The notes beneath the pieces were generated by a model. That model was given only the letters and a program-made list of their open reading frames with translations, did no database searches and was not told the DNA's origin. This document shows positions 1-8,051 of a DNA stretch of 56,909 nt, piece after piece; position 1 is the first letter of the stretch; the number at the start of each line of letters is the position of its first letter. The position numbers were made by a program, and so were the translations under genes. Source of the stretch: Fidelibacterota bacterium (lineage in GTDB: Bacteria > Fidelibacterota > Marinisomatia > Marinisomatales > TCS55); contig JABGZQ010000104.1 in NCBI GenBank assembly GCA_018674655.1, forward strand, positions 1-56,909, written 5' to 3'.

Positions 1-63
1 AGATAAAAAAATATAAATTATTGTAGAATAGCTCATTTATTGAACAAACATTCGAATTCGCCT

Positions 64-1467
64 TCATCGAAAGTCACCTGTGAATGTGTGGCAGTCAGCG
101 CATGTGTGTGGTACAGGTTGATAACGAATGAACTTCCCTTGACGATCCTGTTCCGATTGATGGCATTTTTGACAATCCACATTTTTATGCTTTCCGTCCA
201 ATGGAAAAAGCGTTTTTTCATGAGCAAATTTAACTTGAGCAAATGCTATAGATGTGTGACAATCTTCACATGCGTTTGCGTAGTGTTTTTGAAATTGATT
301 TCGGTGAACATCATCATGACAAATATTGCAATTCATTTTTCGCCAAGTAAATCGTACAGCTGATTGCCCTTTGACGGGTTCAAAGGGTTTATGACATTCA
401 CTACAAGGGATAGCCTTGTGCGCACCTTCCAGAATGAATCTAATCTTTTGGTGTTTAGCGCTTGTGAATGTTGTTGGTTTAAATCCATCCACGTTATGGC
501 AAGCGCTACAATTACCTTTATCCTTTCTACGATCAAATTGGCCAAAATGTTTATCCTCATGGCAAGGGAGGCATGTATCATATTTGGGTAGTCCACCAGC
601 TAGATTCAGTTTATGACATTGAATACAACCAACATCGGTATGTTTCCCCAGTAAGGGATATTTCGTTTTACTATGGTCAAATACTATTAAATCTTTTTTC
701 CAATCAACCGTCGTATGGCAGGATTCACAAGAGTTGCCATAACTGCCTTGATGAATATCCTCATGACATCGTGTACAATTATCAAATTGAATTCCTGTCA
801 ATTTCAATGCTTTCAAGGGATGGTCCTGTTGAACAGGATGGCAGCTTGCGCAATCGACATTTTTATGGGCGCCGGTTAATAAAAATTTTGCACGGTTGTG
901 ATCAAAATCATTGGAAGCATTTTCCCAGCCCAGCGTATTGTGGCATGAACTACAATCATTTGAAATTGAATCTTCATGAATATTGGTATGGCATGAATTG
1001 CAAGTAGATTCAAGTCCGAGAAATGTTCGATCTAGAACTGGGAATTGGGTATGCTTTTTTGCCCAATTTATAATGGGCTTCCACTTTATGTTTTCTTTAG
1101 TATGGCATTTAGCGCATGTTAGATCAGTATGTTTGCCTGTGATTGAATATCCTGTTTCTTCATGATCAAAATTTTCAATGTTTTTCGGCCAATAAACAAG
1201 TTCAAACTCTTTTCCATTATGGTCTGAATGACAGGAACTGCATTCATTTGTTTTATCTTTATGGAATCCTTGTTTGGCTTCTATTTGAATTTTGAGAGGT
1301 GTGTGGCATTCATTGCAACCGTTAGAGATTTCTTTTTTCCCTAATTCATGGCATTGGACACAGTTGGTGTTACCTTCAAGGTGGGCGTGGTATTTTGAAA
1401 GTTTTCCTGGGGAAAATTGTGCCACTAAAATTATGGGCAGTAAAAAAAGTATCCCCCTAAAACCCAT
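64..1467 (-). CDS. Periplasmic 17-heme multiheme cytochrome c
   Basis: A 467-residue protein with an N-terminal hydrophobic segment (about residues 1-17) that reads as a Sec signal peptide. I count 17 CxxCH heme-attachment motifs (for example CVQCH, CNECH, CAKCH, CLPCH, CADCH) spread over the whole length. The chain is built from repeated units: an FDH/AH-type His, a hydrophobic stretch with LxGxH, then CxxCH, followed by CxxCHxDxH and another CxxCH. The extra histidines fit bis-His c-hemes of the cytochrome c3/c7 type. It is the last gene of a three-gene minus-strand operon; its ATG shares one base with the TAA of the gene before it (TAATG). Role inferred: a periplasmic electron wire or reservoir fed by the two membrane-associated redox proteins upstream. 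Terminal acceptor unknown. Confidence 0.93.
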   Translation of the reverse strand: MGFRGILFLLPIILVAQFSPGKLSKYHAHLEGNTNCVQCHELGKKEISNGCNECHTPLKIQIEAKQGFHKDKTNECSSCHSDHNGKEFELVYWPKNIENFDHEETGYSITGKHTDLTCAKCHTKENIKWKPIINWAKKHTQFPVLDRTFLGLESTCNSCHTNIHEDSISNDCSSCHNTLGWENASNDFDHNRAKFLLTGAHKNVDCASCHPVQQDHPLKALKLTGIQFDNCTRCHEDIHQGSYGNSCESCHTTVDWKKDLIVFDHSKTKYPLLGKHTDVGCIQCHKLNLAGGLPKYDTCLPCHEDKHFGQFDRRKDKGNCSACHNVDGFKPTTFTSAKHQKIRFILEGAHKAIPCSECHKPFEPVKGQSAVRFTWRKMNCNICHDDVHRNQFQKHYANACEDCHTSIAFAQVKFAHEKTLFPLDGKHKNVDCQKCHQSEQDRQGKFIRYQPVPHTCADCHTFTGDFR

Positions 1468-2792
1468 TATGTAACTGCCTCAACTTTTTTCCCAAATTCA
1501 ATTCCAATGGAATTCAATAATGGAAATGGCAATTCTCCGCCGGCAAAAATAAATACAAATTCATTGTCGAGTTTAATAGACGATTCTTTTGAATTTAAAG
1601 TGACGGAATTCTTATCAATCATTGATGCATTTGAATTGAAGATAACATTGACCAAACCATTATTAATTGCATCCTGAATATGAGTTTCATTTCTAGCTTT
1701 GAGTCTAAAGAAATTTTCTTTTCGGTAGGACATGGTTACTTCATTCCCATCTTGATGGCCCAATCCGATAGCCGCTTCGATGGCACTGTCACCACCACCA
1801 ATAACCAATATTTTTCTATTTTTATATGTTTCAGCATCGATGAGTTTATACATTACTTTGGATAATTCTTCTCCCGGGATGCCGAGTTTTCTAGGAGTTC
1901 CCCGTCGGCCTAGAGCTAATACCACTTGAGAAGCGTTTGCAGGTCCGGAGGAGGTATTCACCGTAAAGTTGCCTTTTTCTCCCGTAATTCCCAATAGTTT
2001 ATGACCCGTCAACAATTTAATCTTTTGATCCTCAATAACTTTTTCCCAAATATCGAGTAAATCTTCTTTGGAATATTCACCTTTTTTAAGAGTGCCGTAC
2101 AGAGGTAAATCAACCGCCTGAACCAAAACCAATTTTCGCCGTGGATATTGGAGTATCGTTCCGCCCGGTTGATCCTGATCTAAGATCATATATTTTAATC
2201 CCAATTCTTTTGCCCGTAATGCTGCCGAGAGGCCAGCCGGACCGGCACCGACAATGACGACATCAAACTCCGAATCAAGATTATTGCTATTGTTTTTTTG
2301 AATATGATCTATGGCATTTACGCCGTGGCTGATAGCGTTTTTGATTAATGCCAAACCACTCAATTCGCCAACAATATATAGACCAGAGATATTAGTTTCA
2401 AAATTTGGTGATAGTTGTGGGATGTCTTCTCTTTGGCTGATATCTCCCAATCCGATTTCAATGGCTCCTACTGGACAATTTTCTGCACACTTTCCGTGAC
2501 CCACACAGTGGCTGCCATGAATAATAGTTGCCTTCCCATCAATTAATCCCAGTACATCACCTTCGGGGCAAACTTCCACACAAATACCGCAGCCGATGCA
2601 CGAAGATTGATTAATTATAGGGTGTTGTAATAGTGCTTTATCCTGCCGCTTAGAGCGAGTTTCTTCAAGCCTTTTTTTAGTGTAAGCTTCCTGTCGTTTC
2701 ATCTTTCTGATGTATGGAATCAGAAACAAAAGGATTATAAATAGGCCAATTCCCCATGTGATTAACAGTTCGGAATCCATTAGAAAATCCAA
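1467..2792 (-). CDS. Membrane-anchored FAD/NAD(P) oxidoreductase with N-terminal ferredoxin-like domain
   Basis: A 441-residue protein. Residues about 8-27 form one membrane helix followed by a basic segment, so the rest should face the cytoplasm. A ferredoxin-like domain follows, with CIGCGICVEVCP and a second motif CVGHGKCAENCP in which the second Cys is His. Next comes a GLYIVGELSG segment that looks like the FAD-binding C-terminal motif of thioredoxin-reductase-like flavoproteins. After it come a Rossmann FAD motif (VVIVGAGPAGLSAA) and a second, NAD(P)-type Rossmann motif (ILVIGGGDSAIEAA). No CxxC redox-active disulfide is seen, so it is probably not a thioredoxin reductase. The start overlaps the upstream cytochrome b gene by 13 bp (an ATG four codons later is possible). 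Inferred role: moves electrons between NAD(P)H and the cytochromes. Confidence 0.88.
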   Translation of the reverse strand: MDFLMDSELLITWGIGLFIILLFLIPYIRKMKRQEAYTKKRLEETRSKRQDKALLQHPIINQSSCIGCGICVEVCPEGDVLGLIDGKATIIHGSHCVGHGKCAENCPVGAIEIGLGDISQREDIPQLSPNFETNISGLYIVGELSGLALIKNAISHGVNAIDHIQKNNSNNLDSEFDVVIVGAGPAGLSAALRAKELGLKYMILDQDQPGGTILQYPRRKLVLVQAVDLPLYGTLKKGEYSKEDLLDIWEKVIEDQKIKLLTGHKLLGITGEKGNFTVNTSSGPANASQVVLALGRRGTPRKLGIPGEELSKVMYKLIDAETYKNRKILVIGGGDSAIEAAIGLGHQDGNEVTMSYRKENFFRLKARNETHIQDAINNGLVNVIFNSNASMIDKNSVTLNSKESSIKLDNEFVFIFAGGELPFPLLNSIGIEFGKKVEAVT

Positions 2793-3649
2793 GTAAATCC
2801 TAGTGAAACAGTTACTGCAATATGGATAAACATGATAAGAAGCATGGTGTAGGCAAATGGTTTATGAATAACATGCCAATAGTGGAACAAACTTTGAGCC
2901 GCATTCCAGAAAGCGATTTGGCGATCCATTTTCACAATTTGTCTTAAATTATGTTTAAAGTGCTTCATTTCTTTTCGAGAGATAGAGGATGATTTGCCGA
3001 TTGTATTCTTAATTTTCTGCCATTTGAACCAGCCGGTGATATCCATAAAAAAGATAGTGAAGATTCCCATTAATCCCCTTCTCTCAATTTTTTCTGCCCC
3101 GGATAATTGAAGTATTTTTTCTATAGTATCATCGGTAAGACCAAATTCATCTTTAAACTGATTTGTTACCGTAATCAACTGGACGTTGAATTCATCTCGG
3201 GTCACTTCTTTCCCGCTCACATGATGGGGGATTTTAACATATATATATCGACCAATAAATCCACTTAAGGCGACGGCAACCATGGACCAATAAGAAATAG
3301 AGACCAAACCGCCAAACTTTAATGCAGTATGAAACGTTACCAAAATAGGGCCGGCAATACCGAGAAAAATATGATAGTTTAACCATGTGGGCAATTTGCC
3401 CCACTTGTGAAAGAATCGAACACGTTTTCGAATTGAATAAATAAACATGATTACCATCATGCTGCCACCGAGGATTCCCAACCCGTGCCCCATGGTTCCG
3501 CCTGGTTTCCAAAATTTATGGTCGAGATGGTGGGGGCGATTAATAGGATCGGTTAAATAATAATCACCAATATCAAAAACAATCCACCCGATAAAGACCG
3601 CGACGATTAAAGACAAAAATGTAATAATTATCTTATGGATATGTTTCAT
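2780..3649 (-). CDS. Membrane diheme cytochrome b-like protein
   Basis: A 289-residue integral membrane protein with about five hydrophobic segments. His93 and His107 lie 14 residues apart in one helix, and His262 and His276 lie 14 residues apart in the last helix. That spacing is the known signature of two stacked bis-His b-hemes. A soluble stretch (about 140-240) separates the helical parts. I do not recognise a named family with certainty; it resembles cytochrome b561/ferric-reductase-like subunits. It is the first gene of the redox operon, and its last codons overlap the FAD/ferredoxin gene. Inferred role: carries electrons across the inner membrane between the cytoplasmic flavoprotein and the periplasmic 17-heme cytochrome, or exchanges them with quinone. 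Confidence 0.82.
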   Translation of the reverse strand: MKHIHKIIITFLSLIVAVFIGWIVFDIGDYYLTDPINRPHHLDHKFWKPGGTMGHGLGILGGSMMVIMFIYSIRKRVRFFHKWGKLPTWLNYHIFLGIAGPILVTFHTALKFGGLVSISYWSMVAVALSGFIGRYIYVKIPHHVSGKEVTRDEFNVQLITVTNQFKDEFGLTDDTIEKILQLSGAEKIERRGLMGIFTIFFMDITGWFKWQKIKNTIGKSSSISRKEMKHFKHNLRQIVKMDRQIAFWNAAQSLFHYWHVIHKPFAYTMLLIMFIHIAVTVSLGFTWIF

Positions 3650-3768
3650 TTGGATTCCCCGCCATTAACAAAATATTCTGATTTTAATATGATAATATAA
3701 GCATAATCTATGAATCGATTTTGTCTTTACTTTTGACGATTAATTAACTAGAAAATGCACACGGATAT

Positions 3769-3797
3769 TTGACCCGCATCACTTGTCCGTATATTTA
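3769..3797 (+). promoter_or_regulatory. Candidate sigma-70-type promoter
   Basis: In the 189-bp divergent gap between the redox operon and the lipoprotein gene, TTGACC (3769-3774) and TATTTA (3792-3797) are separated by 17 bp and lie about 40 bp upstream of the ATG at 3839. This is pattern matching only; this lineage may use different promoter elements. Confidence 0.35.
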
Positions 3798-3838
3798 AAA
3801 GTTGGTAAACTTAAACAACTAAATAAAGGTACATATTT

Positions 3839-4870
3839 ATGAAAAACTTTAAAACTAAATCCATATTATTATTGTCATTGTCGCTTTTTCTCATTCCCGC
3901 TTGTGAGGATAAAGGAGAAGAACCCAATCGTCCGGAAGAATTGGTCGGTTCGTGGGGCATGACTGATGCAGACGGTGAAATAATCATTGGATCAAATATA
4001 GCCCAAAAAGGGGCGAATATGTTTGCCAAAGGACAATCATCCATAAATTTATTTGGGACGCCGAGTGGTGAATTAGCCTATATGATTGTTAACCTTGGCG
4101 ATGAAGGCGAAGAGGATGAACCTGAAGTTGTCTTGTCAAATCGATCTATTTGGGAAATGGATGATGAAAATCCAACATATCCTATAATCTATGGATTTGT
4201 GGATGAGGATGGTATGTCCGGAGAAAAGATACTTGGCCTCCAAGTTATGTTAAGCGAAACTGAGGGGGGCATGTATATGGGCGCTTCCGATTATGTTTTG
4301 GATTCACTCAACTTCACCTTAACCATTTCATCCGATACGGCCTATGCCATAAATATGGGTACGGGTGCATTAGATTCTTCTACTTACTATATAGCCGATG
4401 GTACATTTCAAGCATCCACATTTAGTGTAAATGCATCCGATTCTGTTGTGGTAGACTTTCCTTTGATTGTTCAGGGAATAAAGGAGGAGCAAATGCAGAT
4501 GGATTTAAGAGAAAACGGAGATGCCATTCATTATTTTACCGATGAGTTTGGGCAGGGTGAAGATCATGGTGAATGGTATACCACTGATGAGAATGTATTG
4601 GTAATGATAATGGATGTTGAGGGGGAAATTGACACCTTGGCATTTCCATATACAGTTAATGGGTCAGCTTTAACATTAGCAATGGAACAGGATGCTTGTG
4701 AATATTTTGGCGATTTTTTCGATGACAATGAGATGGGAGCCGCCGCGAAATTCATGAATCCACCGGATTGTTTTGATCCCATTGAAATGATGTTTTTACT
4801 CCAAGAAAATTCTGTCACTAGTGCGCGGATGAAGGCTAATATGTACTTCGTCAAAGCGGTAGCAAAATAA
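3839..4870 (+). CDS. Hypothetical lipoprotein
   Basis: A 343-residue protein beginning with a lysine-containing n-region, a leucine-rich stretch and a lipobox ending in Cys22 (LIPAC), so it should be a lipid-anchored exported protein. The mature part is acidic and rich in Gly, Ser, Thr and Met, with a GSWGMTDADGE segment near the start (a GSW motif is common in lipocalin-like small lipoproteins, but I cannot assign the family). No catalytic motif was recognised. It stands alone: the redox operon diverges upstream and a repeat-bearing gap of 174 bp follows. Function unknown. Confidence 0.85.
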   Translation: MKNFKTKSILLLSLSLFLIPACEDKGEEPNRPEELVGSWGMTDADGEIIIGSNIAQKGANMFAKGQSSINLFGTPSGELAYMIVNLGDEGEEDEPEVVLSNRSIWEMDDENPTYPIIYGFVDEDGMSGEKILGLQVMLSETEGGMYMGASDYVLDSLNFTLTISSDTAYAINMGTGALDSSTYYIADGTFQASTFSVNASDSVVVDFPLIVQGIKEEQMQMDLRENGDAIHYFTDEFGQGEDHGEWYTTDENVLVMIMDVEGEIDTLAFPYTVNGSALTLAMEQDACEYFGDFFDDNEMGAAAKFMNPPDCFDPIEMMFLLQENSVTSARMKANMYFVKAVAK

Positions 4871-4950
4871 TATAATATTGCCATGCATGGTTTTCCACTC
4901 CAAGGAACCACTCCTAGAGATTGTATAAATAAATTCGATTTTTTTAGAAG

Positions 4951-4992
4951 GCTCCCCTCCTTAAAAAAGAGGGGAAATAGGGGCGGTTTACA
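4951..4992. repeat. GC-rich hairpin resembling a dispersed intergenic repeat
   Basis: A 7-bp stem (TCCCCTC, 4953-4959; GAGGGGA, 4969-4975) with an A-rich loop is followed by a G-rich AGGGGCGG stretch, standing out in AT-rich surroundings between two plus-strand genes. The pattern recalls short dispersed repeats common in Bacteroidota/Ignavibacteria genomes. A related CCTCTTAAAAAAGAGG is present at about 27070 inside a gene. It lacks a clear T-tail, so I do not call it a terminator. Confidence 0.45.
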
Positions 4993-5044
4993 TTGAAAGT
5001 AAATCATCGCTGATTTATAATAAATTCTCCTAATTTATAGACCA

Positions 5045-6154
5045 ATGAAACGTCCCATTATATTCCTTTCTATATTTTCAATCCTCTTTGCTCAACGCCC
5101 TGGAGATGCCGCTGTTCGTGCAGGTGTAGATGCGTTTTATAATTACGAATTTGATAAGAGTATTGAAATACTTTCTCAGGCCCGGAAAGATTTCCCTGAC
5201 CACCCAGGGGTACACGTTACATGGGCAGCCGCACATTGGCGACGGAATGAAGCGTATTTACCTCAGGATGAGATCTATTCTAACTTGGACGCTAATCTGG
5301 ATGAAATTCAAAAGATTTACGAAGATCAATTGGAGAAATTTCCAGACCACCCGGAATATATGTTATACATGGGAACAGCCAAGGGATTGGATGCTCGAAT
5401 TTTACTGGGCCAAAAAAAATGGGTTCCCACACTTTATGCAGCCTTTCAGGGATTTCGTATCATTCAAAAAGCATTTGAAAAAGATCCATACCTCACTGAC
5501 GCTTACTTGCCCATCGGTATTGTAGAATATTATGCGGGCCTGAGTAATGTGCTGGTACAGGCGGGGGCAGGAATGTTTGGGTTGGATGCATCGAGAGCAG
5601 AGGGTGTTCGCAAAATAGAAGTGGCAGCCACAAAAAGCAAATGGGCATGGACAGAAGCCATGAGTATACTCTCCTTTATTTATCAATTTTCAGATATTAA
5701 TAATGCGCGCGGATTAGAAGTGAGCCAAACCTTATTTGATACATACCCCAAAAATTTTGATTTCCACGTTCATTATACCGAAAGCCTATTGCGGAATGGA
5801 AAATTAAAATTGGCAAAGAAAGAATTAAATCGTCTGAATCAACAGTTATCCAAACTAACCCCGCGTCAACAAAAATGGTTTATCTCATATTTAAACTACG
5901 TATGGGGTCATTATTTCTTTCTAACGGGAGATAATGATAAGGCGATTGGTTTTATCAATCAATGTATCGAATTATATGATGCAGAGTTAGATGCGATTTT
6001 GGCGAATGCTTATTTATTAAAAGGTCAAATTCATGATTTAAATCGTCAACGTCGGCAGGCAATCGTTGCCTATAAAAATTGTATACAATTGGACAATCAC
6101 GCCCATGCGATTATTTTGGCAAAACAGTATTTGGATGATCCTTACCAAGGATAG
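5045..6154 (+). CDS. Exported TPR-repeat protein
   Basis: A 369-residue protein with a signal peptide (basic MKR, then a hydrophobic stretch ending ILFAQ). The mature part has TPR-like helical repeats: one near residues 25-65 (YEFDKSIEIL), others after residue 230 (NGKLKLAKKEL, GDNDKAIGFI, RQRRQAIVAYKNCIQLD). The middle (about 110-210) is hydrophobic/helical and less repeat-like. TPR proteins act as scaffolds; no enzyme motif is visible. The gene precedes ispG with a 27-bp gap and may share its transcript, but no functional link is evident. Confidence 0.82.
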   Translation: MKRPIIFLSIFSILFAQRPGDAAVRAGVDAFYNYEFDKSIEILSQARKDFPDHPGVHVTWAAAHWRRNEAYLPQDEIYSNLDANLDEIQKIYEDQLEKFPDHPEYMLYMGTAKGLDARILLGQKKWVPTLYAAFQGFRIIQKAFEKDPYLTDAYLPIGIVEYYAGLSNVLVQAGAGMFGLDASRAEGVRKIEVAATKSKWAWTEAMSILSFIYQFSDINNARGLEVSQTLFDTYPKNFDFHVHYTESLLRNGKLKLAKKELNRLNQQLSKLTPRQQKWFISYLNYVWGHYFFLTGDNDKAIGFINQCIELYDAELDAILANAYLLKGQIHDLNRQRRQAIVAYKNCIQLDNHAHAIILAKQYLDDPYQG

Positions 6155-6181
6155 TCTGTTGTAATTTTCCGACCCAAAATT

Positions 6182-7255
6182 ATGGTTGAACGAAAGAAAA
6201 CAAAACAAGTCAAAGTTGGCGATCTCATTATTGGTGGCGAACACGCCATTACCGTTCAATCCATGACCACCACCAAAACCCACGATGTTACGGCCACACT
6301 CAAAGAAGTGGCGCGGCTGGAAGAAGCAGGATGTCAAATTATCCGAATTACAGTGCCGGATCAACCTGCAGCCGACTCACTTTATGAAATTAAAAAAGAA
6401 ATGAATGTACCCTTAGTGGCAGATATCCACTTTAATTACCGCATGGCCTTAGAAGCAGTGGATGCCGGTGCAGATAAAATTCGTATTAACCCCGGGAATA
6501 TTGGCGGAAAAAATCGAGTGAAAGAAGTGCTCGAAAAAGTGAAGGGTGCGAATCTACCCATTCGGATTGGGGTGAACGCAGGGAGCCTAGAAAAAGATTT
6601 GATTGAAAAATATGGTTATCCCACGGCTGAAGCCATGGTGGAGAGTGCCAAACGCCATATTGATATTTGTAAAGAACATGATTTTGACGATATTATCGTT
6701 TCTCTTAAAGCATCGGACGTAAACCTCATGATGGCGTCTTACGAACTTTTTTCTGAAACATATGACTATCCACTCCATTTGGGTGTGACAGAAGCGGGTC
6801 CCACTAAATCCGGATCTATCAAATCATCTGTGGGCATTGGGGTATTATTAGCGAAAGGAATTGGAGATACGATTCGTGTGAGTTTAACGGACGACCCTGT
6901 CGAAGAAGTACGTGTGGGATTTGAAATATTGAAATCCTTGGGGTTGGCCAGTAAGGGTGTTACTATTGTGGCTTGTCCCACATGTGGCCGATTAGAGGTG
7001 GACTTATTTAAAATTGCCGGAGAAATGGAAGAAAAACTACAGAATGTGAAAACTCCCATGACCGTCGCCCTTATGGGATGTGCCGTAAATGGTCCGGGAG
7101 AAGCAACACACACAAACCTTGGAATCGCCTTTGGTAAAGGGTCTGGACATTTGTATTATCAGGGTGAAAATCGCGGTAAAGTATCGGAAGATGAGGCCAT
7201 TGGCAAGTTAGAAGATCTCATTACTGAATTTGAAACAGACCATCAGGAAGATTAA
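6182..7255 (+). CDS. ispG: 4-hydroxy-3-methylbut-2-en-1-yl diphosphate synthase
   Basis: 357 residues, close to the usual bacterial IspG length. IspG (GcpE) converts methylerythritol cyclodiphosphate to HMBPP in the MEP isoprenoid pathway using a [4Fe-4S] cluster. The sequence shows the TIM-barrel start ([14 protein letters not shown]), the ADIHFN and [10 protein letters not shown] motifs, and the C-terminal cluster ligands CPTCGR plus [10 protein letters not shown]. Its product feeds the polyprenyl synthase encoded at 36104. No Shine-Dalgarno is seen ahead of the ATG. The stop is one base from the start of the next gene. Confidence 0.97.
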   Translation: MVERKKTKQVKVGDLIIGGEHAITVQSMTTTKTHDVTATLKEVARLEEAGCQIIRITVPDQPAADSLYEIKKEMNVPLVADIHFNYRMALEAVDAGADKIRINPGNIGGKNRVKEVLEKVKGANLPIRIGVNAGSLEKDLIEKYGYPTAEAMVESAKRHIDICKEHDFDDIIVSLKASDVNLMMASYELFSETYDYPLHLGVTEAGPTKSGSIKSSVGIGVLLAKGIGDTIRVSLTDDPVEEVRVGFEILKSLGLASKGVTIVACPTCGRLEVDLFKIAGEMEEKLQNVKTPMTVALMGCAVNGPGEATHTNLGIAFGKGSGHLYYQGENRGKVSEDEAIGKLEDLITEFETDHQED

Positions 7256-7256
7256 T

Positions 7257-7697
7257 ATGAAATTCATATTTACACTACTTTGCACCATGATGCTCATCGG
7301 TGCGCAGGAGAAGAAAGTTGAACCGGCGCCCAACGCCATTGCAGTCTATTGGAAGACGCTGGAACCTGAGGGGAAAGAATTATTTTTATTCTCTTATCTC
7401 ACCCAGGTATATGATACCCACCAGAAAATGATTAAAGATCTGGGGTATGGGGAAGTCACCACTTGGTATTATGATAATAAAGCTGAAATGATTTATGGTA
7501 TTTTTGACCAGGTGAACCAAAGTGGTATGAAGGAATTTGTCGGGTGGATTGATGAATATTATAGCCATGAAGAATTCTCAGGGAATTCTTTTGACGATGC
7601 CCTCTCATTTGCTTTTCGGTTTCAGCAGGCGGCTGGAGAGACGATTTGGGAGAAGTACGAAAACTTGAAATTTGGAAAAATAAAACCGAAAAATTAA
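7257..7697 (+). CDS. Small secreted protein, paralogue of the gene at 53885
   Basis: 146 residues from the ATG just after the ispG stop. An in-frame extension back to 7230 would lie inside ispG and precede the signal peptide, so I reject it. A signal peptide ends around MLIGAQ. The mature part starts with AVYWKTLE, is rich in Trp, Tyr and acidic residues, and ends in an alpha-helical, basic tail. It matches the protein at 53885 in length, in the xYWxTLE motif near the N-terminus, and in a central F-D/E-rich helix pattern. No known domain was recognised. It shares a base with the next small gene, so translation is probably coupled. Confidence 0.78.
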   Translation: MKFIFTLLCTMMLIGAQEKKVEPAPNAIAVYWKTLEPEGKELFLFSYLTQVYDTHQKMIKDLGYGEVTTWYYDNKAEMIYGIFDQVNQSGMKEFVGWIDEYYSHEEFSGNSFDDALSFAFRFQQAAGETIWEKYENLKFGKIKPKN

Positions 7698-7888
7698 TGT
7701 CATTTTACCGCCCAAACTTTATTAATGAATGGCGGGATATCAGAAGAGAAGGAGGATATAAACTCCTTTTAAAAAAGAAAGGGTGGCAGGTGTTGACCGC
7801 TTTTTTCTTCTTTTATCTCATTCGCGATTCGATCATTTATATTTTAATTCCCTATTTTGGATATACATCTCTAAAGGGGTGTTTCTAA
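7697..7888 (+). CDS. Small single-pass membrane protein (63 aa)
   Basis: The ATG at 7697 overlaps the previous TAA by one base. The peptide has a basic, amphipathic N-terminal half (about residues 1-32, ending in a lysine run), then a strongly hydrophobic segment around TAFFFFYLIRDSIIYILI with an internal Arg-Asp pair. Its stop codon sits in the loop of a terminator hairpin. I do not recognise the family. The length, context and hydrophobic profile support a real gene closing the ispG operon. Confidence 0.68.
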   Translation: MSFYRPNFINEWRDIRREGGYKLLLKKKGWQVLTAFFFFYLIRDSIIYILIPYFGYTSLKGCF

Positions 7889-7903
7889 GTAAACACCTTT
7901 TTT
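7875..7903 (+). terminator. Rho-independent terminator after the ispG operon
   Basis: Stem GGTGTTT (7878-7884) pairs with AAACACC (7891-7897), extended by wobble pairs, loop of six bases, followed by six T (7898-7903). The stop codon of the 63-residue membrane protein (7886-7888) lies in the loop. Confidence 0.85.
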
Positions 7904-8051
7904 GCATTGGACCATTGATAAAATAAAAGACCATGTTCCGGATTAATTGCATGAATTTATGGATATGGTAAATTTGAAAATTGCAATATTAAGTGTTCCG
8001 ATTCAGAATTTATGAAAAAGTTCTTCTTTTTTAAACTCTATACTGAATTAA

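Noticed and set aside
255-270. A second perfect TGTGA-N6-TCACA CRP-type site
   Set aside because: It lies in the 17-heme cytochrome gene and arises because a CEDCH heme motif is written TGTGAAGATTGTCACA on the coding strand; codon coincidence.
573-1007. 144-codon open frame opposite the cytochrome gene
   Set aside because: Antisense shadow of a Cys/His-rich gene; no domain and no start signal.
4564-5007. 147-codon minus-strand frame over the lipoprotein end and the repeat
   Set aside because: Mostly antisense to the lipoprotein; the rest is the GC-rich repeat; no recognisable protein features.
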